This document shows, piece after piece, positions 41,260 to 49,301 of a DNA stretch of 64,000 nt (position 1 is its first letter; each line of letters opens with the position of its first letter). A program made the position numbers and the translations under genes. The notes under the pieces are model-generated. The model searched no databases. It had not been told where the DNA came from and worked only from the letters and a program-made list of their open reading frames with translations. The DNA lies in the IMG/VR virus record IMGVR_UViG_3300050035_000086, positions 28,953 to 92,952 of that record. One strand, given 5' to 3'. The DNA is from a virus.

Positions 41260-42280
41260 TTTGTGCCTCCTGGATACATTTTACCACGAACTCGGCCTCT
41301 AGGGTGGGAGAAACGAATCCTTTTATTTCTGGGGCAAGACCATGTCCATTTTGAGTATGAAATTTTTCTGCCAATCCCTGGGAAGCCGCTATTGGTCGAA
41401 TGAAGTTCACGATTTCAGGCGTTGAACGATAGTTGCAACTGAGGTACAACGTTTGGGTCCCCGGAAAAATCTCTTCCATCTCGGAGAATAGCTTGGCGTC
41501 TGACCCACGAAATCCGTAGATTCCCTGGGAAATATCTCCGACTGCGCACACGGATTTACCGGAGATAAGCTTGGCCAAATCCCACTCAATTTTCGACATA
41601 TCCTGAGCTTCGTCGAGCTGTAGCCAATCCCTAACCCAGCGCGCGCGAACTGCTGGCTTCTTGCTCAAGATTTCGACAGCATAGTATATGAGGCTATCGA
41701 AGTCTAATAGTCCCTCAGCGCGACTGCGCTTCTCGTAGTCCTTGTAGGCCAGAGCCATCCTCAGTTGTTTGGGGTCAGATTTAGCCTCCGCGTCACGGAC
41801 AGCCTCAGCAGGACAAATCCGGTGCCTTCGGTAAAGGGAAGCCACGGGCCGAAAACTTCTGGGGTCAAGTTCGTATCTACGGGCCGACTCGCTGGCCAGA
41901 CGGTAGGCCACGGGTTCGGCGGCAAGTGGGAATTCTGCAAGGGTAAAGGGAAATTCATCACGCTCCTCTTGGGCAAAAGCCAACGAATATCCATGGAAGG
42001 TTCGGGCTCCTGCGGTTCTGGTTGTTGTTAGCTCTCCGACTTGCGCAGTCACGCGGTCGGTAAGATTCTTCGAGGCGGTTTTCGTGAAACTGAGGGAAAG
42101 GATGTCGTCTGGACTGATTCCCTCTTGGATCAAGGCGGAGAAGCGGGCAACTAGGCAGGCCGACTTTCCAGCGCCCGGTCCAGCCTCCACTTTCCAGAAT
42201 CCCTCTTTCGCGGATACCACAGCCTTCTGCTCCTCGTTGAGGGTAATCTGCTTCGGAATTTGTTTCTTCCTAGTGGGCAC
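41252..42280 (-). CDS. UvrD-type helicase, N-terminal half (separate gene)
   Basis: 342 aa from the GTG at 42280, which overlaps the upstream stop (TAGTG). Walker A AGPGAGKS (33-40), motif Ia LSFTKTASKNL, motif II LQLDEAQDMS, motif III GDISQGIYGFRGSD and LSCNYRSTPEIV are intact. It stops after TLEAEFVVKCIQEAQ, just before motif IV, which begins the gene at 38416-39249. Together they equal one normal UvrD/PcrA-like helicase of ~620 aa. Likely role: replication fork restart or recombination. Confidence 0.85.
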   Translation of the reverse strand: MPTRKKQIPKQITLNEEQKAVVSAKEGFWKVEAGPGAGKSACLVARFSALIQEGISPDDILSLSFTKTASKNLTDRVTAQVGELTTTRTAGARTFHGYSLAFAQEERDEFPFTLAEFPLAAEPVAYRLASESARRYELDPRSFRPVASLYRRHRICPAEAVRDAEAKSDPKQLRMALAYKDYEKRSRAEGLLDFDSLIYYAVEILSKKPAVRARWVRDWLQLDEAQDMSKIEWDLAKLISGKSVCAVGDISQGIYGFRGSDAKLFSEMEEIFPGTQTLYLSCNYRSTPEIVNFIRPIAASQGLAEKFHTQNGHGLAPEIKGFVSPTLEAEFVVKCIQEAQNV

Positions 42281-42432
42281 TATCGAGCCTCGCCAGCAAC
42301 CGGTTTGTGTGCTTTTGTTGGTCTGCACATTTCATTTCCAGACAGGGTTACCCACTTACCGTAAATAAACCGCAGTTCTTTGTGGCAATCTCCACAAACT
42401 ACCGTGCATTTCGATCCTCCACCGCTTATCAT
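42280..42432 (-). CDS. small Cys-containing protein
   Basis: 50 aa (MISGGGSKCTVVCGDCHKEL onward), with a CxxC pair and two more Cys. TGATG coupling upstream, TAGTG coupling to the helicase gene. Confidence 0.55.
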   Translation of the reverse strand: MISGGGSKCTVVCGDCHKELRFIYGKWVTLSGNEMCRPTKAHKPVAGEAR

Positions 42433-42635
42433 CACTCCTCCTTATCCAGAATGGAATCAATCAGGTCAGTATCGTGAGCGGCATAATTCCAGATCTTGTA
42501 TGCTGGAACCTTGAATACGCGCACAACACGATCAGGTCTGCACACCTCTATTTCGGCGTCTCCTGATTCTCCAACGTAGTAAGCTCGGACATTGTGGCCC
42601 CTGTATTCGTTTGTGCTAAAAACCAGCTTGCTCAT
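42432..42635 (-). CDS. hypothetical protein
   Basis: 67 aa, beta-rich (VRAYYVGESGDAEIEVCRPD). Coupled to both neighbours. No family recognised. Confidence 0.55.
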   Translation of the reverse strand: MSKLVFSTNEYRGHNVRAYYVGESGDAEIEVCRPDRVVRVFKVPAYKIWNYAAHDTDLIDSILDKEE

Positions 42636-42886
42636 TACTCCTCCTGTTCAGAAAATGGACTAGGCTCCGCTTCTTCTCGTAAAGAGATAAACGCAGCCAG
42701 TTGTTGAATCAATTCCTTCCCGTGTTTGTCTAGTTTGGAGGATACGTAGCAGAGTTGTCCTTCTACCTTGTCGTGGTCGAACTTACAGGCTTCGAGGAGA
42801 CTGTAGCCGAGTTGATTGAGAAATTCGGCCTGCTCTTGGTCGTCGGCATCGCCGAAGGCGCGTTGAATCACGCTTAGAATTTTCAT
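42635..42886 (-). CDS. hypothetical protein
   Basis: 83 aa, helical (FLNQLGYSLLEACKFDHDKV), acidic end. No family recognised. Confidence 0.6.
   Translation of the reverse strand: MKILSVIQRAFGDADDQEQAEFLNQLGYSLLEACKFDHDKVEGQLCYVSSKLDKHGKELIQQLAAFISLREEAEPSPFSEQEE
42646..42660 (+). repeat. dispersed 15-bp repeat, degenerate (2 mismatches)
   Basis: GTTCAGAAAATGGAC, antisense in the 83-aa gene, read as SPFSEQ. Confidence 0.5.
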
Positions 42887-42895
42887 ACTTCCTCC

Positions 42896-44080
42896 TTAAT
42901 CTTTATACGGGTCAAATTCATTCCGGCCCGCCATCGCGACCCCGACAGGCGTAAGACGGTGCAGAATCTTGATGGAATCTCCGCAAGCATCAAGAACATT
43001 ATCCAGTCGCTTATAGCAGTCCGGAGACTCGTCAATATCTGCCCCTCGTAATTCGATTCCAGATCGGCTAACCCACCCACCCATCATATCAGATGTGACT
43101 CGTCCGATACGTTTGACTTCTCCCGTCTTCCGGTCGATCTTTCCTTTGGCTTCCATACGTCCCATTGCTCGGCCTGCTCCGTGAACAGTAGAGTACAGGG
43201 AGTACTTGGCGTTTTCGTTTTCAACCCCTTCGATAATGACAGAGGTTTCGCCCATTGTGGCCCCCACAAATCCACGCTGCCCGGGGAAAGCCGGAGTTGA
43301 TCCTTTACGAACTACCCACAGCTTGTCTCCGTTGTGCTCTTCCAACCACCCGAAGTTGTGGTGGTTGTGAATCTCTTCTAAAGAGCTGGCTCCCAGGATT
43401 TTGACTACTCGGTCACAGACCCAATTGCGTCCCGCGTAGGCGTACTCTCCGGCGAGACTCATGGCAGACAAATAGGAAGCACCCAGATCGCTGTTTACAG
43501 GAAGTACGAGAGGTTCAACATCCATTCCGTCTTTTGCCCCGCCTTCCGTCAGAAAATGAGTGGCGATTCCGTGCCCAAATCCACGAGACCCAAAATGGAC
43601 ACCAACCCAGACACGGTCTTCCTCGTCTACGAACAGGTCAACGAAGTGGTTACCCGACCCAATGGTTCCGAGCTGTCCCGCTGCCTTGTCTTTCAAGGCG
43701 AGGACTGCTGGAATACCCCAAGCCTCGTGGGATTCGAGGTCACCCAGGTCAACCTTCTCGTTGTTCTTCCGACCGACTCCAAAAGACAGAGTAGACCAAA
43801 TATCGTCCATTATCTGGACAATATTTTTGCGCAACTCCGTGCCAGACATATCAGTCATGACCGCCTTATTCCCGCAGGCAATGTCGTAACCTACGCCGGT
43901 CGGGGAAATGGCGTCCTTGTAGGCAACTACTCCTCCAATGGGCACCCCGTAGCCGAGATGGCCGTCCGCACTGACAGAAGCTCTAACAACACGGGGGTCA
44001 AGCGCAGCCCGGGATATTTGTTGAATAGCCGCGTCATCTACAGAACCGAAAACAGAAATTTTATCCCCGATTAATTGCAT
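42896..44080 (-). CDS. RtcB-type RNA ligase
   Basis: 394 aa, full length for the family. ADGHLGYGVPIGGVVA, SPTGVGYDIACGN (metal ligands D66 and C69), GTIGSGNHFVD, VGVHFGSRGFGHG, NHHNFGW, RKGSTPAFPGQRGFVGA and HGAGRAMGR are the conserved RtcB motifs. RtcB joins 2',3'-cyclic-phosphate or 3'-phosphate RNA ends to 5'-OH ends and repairs cleaved tRNA, so it may undo host anticodon-nuclease defences. The start lies 20 bp inside the upstream homing nuclease gene. Confidence 0.9.
   Translation of the reverse strand: MQLIGDKISVFGSVDDAAIQQISRAALDPRVVRASVSADGHLGYGVPIGGVVAYKDAISPTGVGYDIACGNKAVMTDMSGTELRKNIVQIMDDIWSTLSFGVGRKNNEKVDLGDLESHEAWGIPAVLALKDKAAGQLGTIGSGNHFVDLFVDEEDRVWVGVHFGSRGFGHGIATHFLTEGGAKDGMDVEPLVLPVNSDLGASYLSAMSLAGEYAYAGRNWVCDRVVKILGASSLEEIHNHHNFGWLEEHNGDKLWVVRKGSTPAFPGQRGFVGATMGETSVIIEGVENENAKYSLYSTVHGAGRAMGRMEAKGKIDRKTGEVKRIGRVTSDMMGGWVSRSGIELRGADIDESPDCYKRLDNVLDACGDSIKILHRLTPVGVAMAGRNEFDPYKD
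43805..43819 (-). repeat. dispersed 15-bp repeat, exact
   Basis: In the RtcB gene, read as VQIMDD. Confidence 0.9.
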
Positions 44081-44900
44081 CTAATAACTCCTCTTCTACG
44101 GTGTTTATGCTTCGTTTGATGTCATACTCCCACAGAACCAGCACACGGTAACCGAGAGATTCAAGGTGCTCTATTCTTTTCTTATCTTTTTCCCATTTAT
44201 CCGACGCGGCACAATGGAGAGACTTGTTTTGGTATTCCGGACCGTAAACTTTTGGGTTGCAGTGCCAAAAATCCCCAAAGCATTCTACAATTATTTTATT
44301 GCCTAACAGAAGATCAACATTATAGGCTCCGATTTGAACGTTGTTTTGGTGTTGAACATGGAGAGAGTCTAAAACGCTGCCAACAACTACTTCTATTTTG
44401 GTTTGTGACGACTTTTTGTTAGCCTTCAAACCGGCCTCGATAAAGGGAATCATTCTTTTCTTTCGCTCTGGTTCGGACATTCGGTCCCATCTTTTCTTGG
44501 CATTTTTGGACCGCTCGTCGGAGGACCACTCAATCACGTGCCGGGTATTTGGGTCTCTTTTCTGCTGAGAACTACTCATTTTCTCGTGCGTTTGGGGAGT
44601 ATGTTTTTTCCCGTAAAAAGGATTCTTCTCGCCGGTAAATGCACATTTTCGACACAATCCGCTTCGGTTGTTCGGGGAAAGATCCTTGCCACAGGAAGTG
44701 CATTTTTGATGTGATAATCCTCCTCTCCAATTAGGATTGCTCTCCATTTTATATGAGCACTTGGCTTTCGTTTCGGAGTCCATCATATTCGCTCCTGGGT
44801 GAAGAACCAAATATTCTTTTGGAAGCAAGCGGCAACACGCCCTCAAGTGACTAAAGGAAATGGCGTGCAGTTGTTTTCCGCACTCAAGGCAGGTAACCAC
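44061..44900 (-). CDS. Vsr/EDxHD-type homing endonuclease
   Basis: 279 aa. N-terminal zinc finger (MVTCLECGKQLHAISFSHLR), a second zinc knuckle (CTSCGKDLSPNNRSGLCRKC), a NUMOD3-like DNA-binding repeat (GEKNPFYGKKHTPQTHEKMS) and a C-terminal very-short-patch-repair-like nuclease (KIEVVVGSVLDSL ... YNVDLLLGNKIIVECFGDFWHCNP ... LGYRVLVLWEYDI). This is the layout of I-Bth0305I-type homing enzymes. It directly abuts the RtcB gene, a probable homing site. Confidence 0.8.
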   Translation of the reverse strand: MVTCLECGKQLHAISFSHLRACCRLLPKEYLVLHPGANMMDSETKAKCSYKMESNPNWRGGLSHQKCTSCGKDLSPNNRSGLCRKCAFTGEKNPFYGKKHTPQTHEKMSSSQQKRDPNTRHVIEWSSDERSKNAKKRWDRMSEPERKKRMIPFIEAGLKANKKSSQTKIEVVVGSVLDSLHVQHQNNVQIGAYNVDLLLGNKIIVECFGDFWHCNPKVYGPEYQNKSLHCAASDKWEKDKKRIEHLESLGYRVLVLWEYDIKRSINTVEEELLDAINRG

Positions 44901-45148
44901 TAGTCCTCCAGTTCAAATTCAAAAGGCCCCGACACAAGTTCATTATCGTAGCTCTTCATGAATTGTATCACACTTTCGGGCGTAGAAACCTCATAAGGAT
45001 ACCCAAAATTATCATCCCACGCGATTCGGACAGGGGATACCCACGGGTGCTGAAGTCCGGCGTCTTTCATCGCTAACGAAACTGGGTCCCCAGAGCAACT
45101 CCCCCGGAGACCCGCATTGATGTGCTTCTGTGTTACTTCAATTCTCAT
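44900..45148 (-). CDS. hypothetical protein
   Basis: 82 aa (IEVTQKHINAGLRGSCSGDP ... SPVRIAWDDNFGYPYEVSTP). Similar short proteins recur in phages. Function unknown. Confidence 0.6.
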   Translation of the reverse strand: MRIEVTQKHINAGLRGSCSGDPVSLAMKDAGLQHPWVSPVRIAWDDNFGYPYEVSTPESVIQFMKSYDNELVSGPFEFELED

Positions 45149-45291
45149 TCCACATCCCTCTTCTTTTTGAGAGCCTTGATAATTTCGTTGAAGAAGTCTC
45201 GGTACTCAGCACTTGGAAGACTCCAGGCTTTTGTCTGGGCCATCCTCACGATTTCATTCACGGCTCTCTTGAGTTCAATTTGTTCAGGCAC
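45145..45291 (-). CDS. small helical protein
   Basis: 48 aa from a GTG after GGAGG (PEQIELKRAVNEIVRMAQTK onward). Ends in ATGA overlap. Function unknown. Confidence 0.55.
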   Translation of the reverse strand: MPEQIELKRAVNEIVRMAQTKAWSLPSAEYRDFFNEIIKALKKKRDVE

Positions 45292-45299
45292 GATGCCTC

Positions 45300-45602
45300 C
45301 TAGAAGGGCGGATCAAAGTCGTCTGGGTCTTGTTCGACTCGAATTGCTCGCTGTTGCGACTGAGACCAAGGATATGGCGGGTCATTCTCTCCTCGTTGGT
45401 AAGGAGTCCACGGCGATGGACTGAGTTCTTCAATCACATACTTCGGTGCGGCCTTTACGACCGCTTTGGCATCGAGGATTTCGTACTCGCCTCCAACCGT
45501 ATCGACCAGCCGTTGTGCTTCTGCTACTGCTTGTTGAAAAGTTGGGTGCTTAAAGGTCGGCCTCCCTCCTCCGACCTTGTAGACATAATAGAAGTTGGTC
45601 AT
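45300..45602 (-). CDS. hypothetical protein, shares a domain with 46477-47052
   Basis: 100 aa from the ATG after AAGGAAC. FYYVYKVGGGRPTFKHPTFQ and QAVAEAQRLVDTVGGEYEIL resemble the N-terminus of the 191-aa protein two genes upstream (RHTSFEEAKTESFRLAKL). Probably a small phage-specific alpha/beta domain placed next to SSB. Confidence 0.55.
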   Translation of the reverse strand: MTNFYYVYKVGGGRPTFKHPTFQQAVAEAQRLVDTVGGEYEILDAKAVVKAAPKYVIEELSPSPWTPYQRGENDPPYPWSQSQQRAIRVEQDPDDFDPPF

Positions 45603-45615
45603 CTCAGTTCCTTCC

Positions 45616-46077
45616 TCAGAAAGGTATCGGGTCGTCGTCATCATCAAACGGGTTATCGTTGGTTGTGGCTCTTGGGGTCGGGGCAACTTGCTGCCGGGGT
45701 GCGGGAACAGCACGTTCTTGCCGAGTTGCGTGGGGAGTGTCAGATGTCTTGCCTCCGGGAGAGTCCACGAACTGGATTTTATCCACGATAATCTCAGTAG
45801 CGTATCGCTTGGACCCTGTCTGCTTATCGTCCCAGGATCGGACATCAATCTCTCCAACCACGCGGACGTTCTTGCCCTTCTTCAGGTACTTCTCTGCAAA
45901 CTCTGCTTGGTCTTTGAAGGCTACACAGTTGATCCAGCAAGTACGAACGCTGTCCTTGAATCCCCGCTCGTACCCGAGCGAAAAATTCACGATCTTGACT
46001 CCAGACGGGAGGGCCTTACTCTCTGGATCGCGAGAAAGGCCCCCTTCTACGATTGCGTAAGAGAATCCCTTGCTCAA
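45616..46077 (-). CDS. ssb: single-stranded DNA-binding protein
   Basis: 153 aa, bacterial SSB OB fold: GLSRDPESKALPSGVKIVNF, SVRTCWINCVAFKDQAEFAE, KYLKKGKNVRVVGEIDVRSW, then a disordered linker and the acidic tip DDDDDPIPF that recruits partners. Start is TTG with a strong GGAGGTGA, overlapping the upstream stop (TTGA). Works with RecT and the replisome. Confidence 0.9.
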   Translation of the reverse strand: MSKGFSYAIVEGGLSRDPESKALPSGVKIVNFSLGYERGFKDSVRTCWINCVAFKDQAEFAEKYLKKGKNVRVVGEIDVRSWDDKQTGSKRYATEIIVDKIQFVDSPGGKTSDTPHATRQERAVPAPRQQVAPTPRATTNDNPFDDDDDPIPF

Positions 46078-46445
46078 TCGGTCACCTCCGCGCCTTCCGG
46101 TTCGTTTTCGTCAGGCTCAAGAAGTGTGTAGACGATGTCGGCTACAGCATTAAACCCTTCTTGGGTGTTAAGAAACTCAGCGATACGGCAGTCGAGACAT
46201 ACGTCGTCTGTTTCGTCTTCATCCGAGACGAGTCCGAAGGTATCATCGTCTGAGTGGTCTGCGAAATAGAAGTCGGGACCTTCTACCTCCTGATCAACCA
46301 CAGCGAAGAGGTTGGGAGAGAAGGGAACCGAAGCCACCACATGATTATCCTTTGAGAATGTATAATCAGTATTGGTGGGCACGAAACGATCAGCTTCGAT
46401 CACGAGATTTCGGTTGTCGTGAGTCAGTACGGTAAACTTTGCCAC
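46074..46445 (-). CDS. acidic hypothetical protein
   Basis: 123 aa from a GTG after AAAGGAG. Very acidic (HSDDDTFGLVSDEDETDDVC). The exact dispersed repeat 46460-46474 lies 14 bp upstream of the start. Function unknown; DNA mimicry is conceivable from the charge alone. Confidence 0.55.
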   Translation of the reverse strand: MAKFTVLTHDNRNLVIEADRFVPTNTDYTFSKDNHVVASVPFSPNLFAVVDQEVEGPDFYFADHSDDDTFGLVSDEDETDDVCLDCRIAEFLNTQEGFNAVADIVYTLLEPDENEPEGAEVTD

Positions 46446-46459
46446 AGGCGATCTCCTTT

Positions 46460-46474
46460 GTCCAGATAATGGAC
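46460..46474 (+). repeat. dispersed 15-bp repeat, exact
   Basis: In the 31-bp gap upstream of the 123-aa acidic protein gene, opposite to transcription. Confidence 0.9.
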
Positions 46475-46476
46475 GG

Positions 46477-47052
46477 TTAGAATGAGTAGTAAGCGTATCC
46501 TGGTTGACGTTCAGGAACGAGAGGACACGAGGAAACAGGGCTTCCCGAATAATTTGAGTCTGGGTTCTTTGCTCCTCGTTCAGCCCCCTCTTTGTCCTTA
46601 AAGGGGAAGAACGTCTCTCCTCGCGAGAAACCCCAAGTCGAAATACCATAATAGAAACGGTGTTCTACCGCAGGGTTCGCATTTGGTACTTCGAAGGTGA
46701 CCGACTGGTCTACGTCGATTTCAAGGAGTACCGGGACGGGCTCTCCATGATAGATATCATCGACAGACCGGTTCTCTGCTACTGCCTCATATTTTGAGTC
46801 GTAGAAGTTGGCTCCTGGGATCAAAGTATCAGAGTTGTAGGACTTGAGAACTCTCATCCACTTCGTTACCGTTTTCTTCTTCGGAGTAGCCAGCGTGGTT
46901 CCAACGAGTTCGAATACCCCAAACTTCAAGTCGGGGCGCAGCTTGGCTAGACGGAAGCTCTCTGTCTTAGCCTCTTCAAAAGAAGTGTGTCTTACTGGGT
47001 GAGTGCTCGGACCCTCGTCACTTACGATGATCCATGATTTTGATTCTGGCAT
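46477..47052 (-). CDS. hypothetical protein
   Basis: 191 aa. An N-terminal module shared with 45300-45602, then a beta-rich body (VLLEIDVDQSVTFEVPNANP). AAGGAG site. Function unknown. Confidence 0.6.
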   Translation of the reverse strand: MPESKSWIIVSDEGPSTHPVRHTSFEEAKTESFRLAKLRPDLKFGVFELVGTTLATPKKKTVTKWMRVLKSYNSDTLIPGANFYDSKYEAVAENRSVDDIYHGEPVPVLLEIDVDQSVTFEVPNANPAVEHRFYYGISTWGFSRGETFFPFKDKEGAERGAKNPDSNYSGSPVSSCPLVPERQPGYAYYSF

Positions 47053-47231
47053 GGTGTCTCCTTAATCTGGTAAATGTTCTTGGTTAAAAATCTGGCTACT
47101 TCTTCAAATTTCTCTTGGGGCGATGGCCTAGCGTAAAACACAACGTAGCCGTCGGAACCGCAGTCGAATTTGTCTGCCGTGACTGGGAGGGCTGTGTTTG
47201 CGGTTTTTAGGTAGACGTTGTAGTCAGTTAA
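47022..47231 (-). pseudogene. protein-like frame without a start codon
   Basis: A 69-codon frame reads like a real protein (LTDYNVYLKTANTALPVTAD, GYVVFYARPSPQEKFEEVAR) and fills the gap between RecT and the 191-aa gene. A GAGGAG site stands 7 bp before a TTA codon where TTG or ATG would be expected. The start has probably mutated, or an unusual start is used. Confidence 0.45.
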
Positions 47232-47242
47232 TTTGTTTCTCC

Positions 47243-48598
47243 TCAGAACTCAGCGGGTAGTGGCACATCTTTAGCCTCCTTCAAAAGCTCCTTCAGTGTT
47301 CCTGCCTTCTTGGCCTCTTCGAGGAGGGCAAGAGCTTCAGTCCAGTCCTTGACAGTCAGATTCTTTGATGGCTGTCCGACCTTGTTCGCGCGGAGCAGCA
47401 TGTAGTCTCCAATAGACTTGATGTCGGCTCCTGGTTCTGGAAGAGCACGAGTTCGGGCAATGAAGGCATTCTTTTGCTCTCCATCCGGTATCTTACTATA
47501 CTCAGGAGGATCTGGCAAGCCTTTTTCTGCGGCTTCTTCCGTGGTCATGTTTACAACACCATCAACGAACTCCTCCGCTTTTTGCTTATTATCTGCTTCG
47601 TCAAACTCGGTCTGTGGAAGAGAGGCGTTAGCGATATCCTCGTCGGTTATCCCGCCTTCGGATGCAACATCTCGTCCATTATTCGGACTCTCCTTCTTCG
47701 GACGACCTCCACGCTTCTTTGCGGGAGGGGGAAGCTCGGCGGCGGGTTTGAGTCCCGAAACTGCGGCAAGAACCACTTCCTTCACCGTGGCCTTGACTTC
47801 GGCCTCTGGCTTGATTTCTGGAGTTTCCTTCGGAACCTCTACTTCGACTACTGGGTGAACAGTCACCTTCTCGTTCGGCCTTGGGGCGTCGGTCGGAACG
47901 GCTGGCGTCTGATTTACTTGAGGGACGGCTGGAGGTAGAGGAACTACAGACGCGGGGGTAACCCTCTCTGGCAGGATTTCTTCAACTTCATTCTTCAGTT
48001 CTTCGGCGAGGTACAAATGTCCAGCTTCTTCACTAAAGGCGCGACGAAACCCGTCTGCTTCCGCGCATTTTTGTGTCATTTCTGGGCTTCGTTTGGACCA
48101 AATCTCATTTAGGGAGAGGACTTTCTTTCCGTTAACCTCTTTCTCCCTGAAAGCAGCTACAGCTTCAAATCGGGTCATCCCAATGATGGGTTCGTCAAAA
48201 TCCTTACGCTTGATCGCGACACGTACAGCCCACGGCTCCCGAGGCAATAACTTGTTCTCCTTGTCTGGGAGAGGAATATGGGAGATAATAGTAGGCAGAC
48301 CCTCTTCGTCCAAGTAGATGAACTCCGCAGGAGATTGTCCGGCATACACTCCTGTTCTTTGGGCGATCAAACGAAGGGCACCAATCGTTGTGATCCAATA
48401 TGGTTTCTTAATGTACCGATACGAACGAGTGTCTTCGTCCCATTCTTTGGCATTTCTCAACTGGAATACAAGGTGCGGTCCGGGGCGTAGATTTCTTGCC
48501 TCAGCTTCCGCGATAAATAAATCGAACTGAGTATCTGTGGCTCCCTTGGCATACTCGGCACGGAATGCTTTGAGTTCTTCTGTCGTAAATTTACTCAT
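47243..48598 (-). CDS. RecT-type single-strand annealing protein
   Basis: 451 aa. Residues 1-215 carry the RecT/Bet core (DLFIAEAEARNLRPGPHLVF, PYWITTIGALRLIAQRTGVY, RFEAVAAFREKEVNGKKVL, KCAEADGFRRAFSEEAGHLY). A long Pro/Ala/Glu-rich region (~215-340) and a helical C-terminus follow, longer than usual. It anneals complementary strands and pairs with SSB and the PD-(D/E)XK exonuclease. Preceded by an extended -10 promoter at 48617. Confidence 0.85.
   Translation of the reverse strand: MSKFTTEELKAFRAEYAKGATDTQFDLFIAEAEARNLRPGPHLVFQLRNAKEWDEDTRSYRYIKKPYWITTIGALRLIAQRTGVYAGQSPAEFIYLDEEGLPTIISHIPLPDKENKLLPREPWAVRVAIKRKDFDEPIIGMTRFEAVAAFREKEVNGKKVLSLNEIWSKRSPEMTQKCAEADGFRRAFSEEAGHLYLAEELKNEVEEILPERVTPASVVPLPPAVPQVNQTPAVPTDAPRPNEKVTVHPVVEVEVPKETPEIKPEAEVKATVKEVVLAAVSGLKPAAELPPPAKKRGGRPKKESPNNGRDVASEGGITDEDIANASLPQTEFDEADNKQKAEEFVDGVVNMTTEEAAEKGLPDPPEYSKIPDGEQKNAFIARTRALPEPGADIKSIGDYMLLRANKVGQPSKNLTVKDWTEALALLEEAKKAGTLKELLKEAKDVPLPAEF
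47674..47688 (-). repeat. dispersed 15-bp repeat, 2 mismatches
   Basis: GTCCATTATTCGGAC on +, in the linker of the RecT gene, read as SPNNGR. Confidence 0.8.
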
Positions 48599-48616
48599 TT
48601 TTCTCCTTCTGCTTTC

Positions 48617-48625
48617 ATTATAGCA
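48617..48625 (-). promoter_or_regulatory. extended -10 promoter of the RecT gene
   Basis: TGCTATAAT on the - strand, inside a TGTGCTATAAT block that recurs at 49362 and 52581 as GTGCTATAAT. It ends 18 bp before the ATG at 48598. No good -35; no dispersed repeat nearby. Confidence 0.65.
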
Positions 48626-48651
48626 CAGTTTTCAGTTTTGTACGAACTATT

Positions 48652-48843
48652 TTAAACGCCAATCACCGTTTGTCCGGTTAATCGGGCAGTTACTTCCTGC
48701 ACAGTTCCTTTGATGGTAACAGACACTCCCGCCGCTGTGGCTAGGTTACAAACTCCGACCAGAGGATTGGGCAGCACAAAGGCCACCTGATCCGGGTTTA
48801 CTTGCGCGATCTTCCCGTCTTGCTCGATTTCTACTAGCTTCAT
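48652..48843 (-). CDS. FlbD-like small protein
   Basis: 63 aa: MKLVEIEQDGKIAQVNPDQV then two beta strands (VSVTIKGTVQEVTARLTGQT). Resembles small FlbD-type proteins common in phages. Function unknown. Confidence 0.55.
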   Translation of the reverse strand: MKLVEIEQDGKIAQVNPDQVAFVLPNPLVGVCNLATAAGVSVTIKGTVQEVTARLTGQTVIGV

Positions 48844-49301
48844 AAGCTCTCCTTAATAATTGTGAACTTTGTATTTTTGTGTGCTGCTTTTTCCCTTAAC
48901 ATAACAGAGGCTCCGGTGAAAAACTTAGGAGTTACCTCCCAAACATCGGCGCACATATTCGGGACGAAGGCATCGGCAATTTCGTAGGACATTCCAAGAC
49001 CCTCAGCCGCCTCTATTTTATCGATGATCATAGGAAAATCACGGTCCCAGAGTACGCCGGAAACATGAATTGCTTTTCCTTTGAGTCGGGCGCTGGTGAT
49101 TACCCCTATCTTGCGTTGCGCGTCGTGCCCAGCGAGGTCGTCTCTTGCGTTGATTCCTTGCCCTTTTAGGGTGGTCACTGTTCGTCTGGTTCCCTCCGGG
49201 GACAAAAATACTTTATGTCCTCTAGCTCCTGATGGAGACGCGGAGCTAACTTCCCCCAGGCGCGCAAGTATTCCTTCGAATTTGAGACGGTTAGTTCTCA
49301 T
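48840..49301 (-). CDS. hypothetical protein resembling prohead-protease-type folds
   Basis: 153 aa from the ATG at 49301. RTNRLKFEGILARLGEVSSA, KAIHVSGVLWDRDFPMIIDK, GLGMSYEIADAFV and FFTGASVMLREKAAHKNTKF recall the barrel of head maturation proteases, but no catalytic triad is obvious and the gene sits among replication genes. A nine-codon frame (MTSLYKKAQ) ends on its start as ATGA and could be a leader. Confidence 0.4.
   Translation of the reverse strand: MRTNRLKFEGILARLGEVSSASPSGARGHKVFLSPEGTRRTVTTLKGQGINARDDLAGHDAQRKIGVITSARLKGKAIHVSGVLWDRDFPMIIDKIEAAEGLGMSYEIADAFVPNMCADVWEVTPKFFTGASVMLREKAAHKNTKFTIIKESL

Noticed and set aside
43556-44074. Long + strand frame opposite RtcB
   Set aside because: It is antisense to a gene with full RtcB motifs, has no ribosome binding site and no protein-like character. 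Similar + strand frames opposite the right-arm genes were dropped for the same reason.
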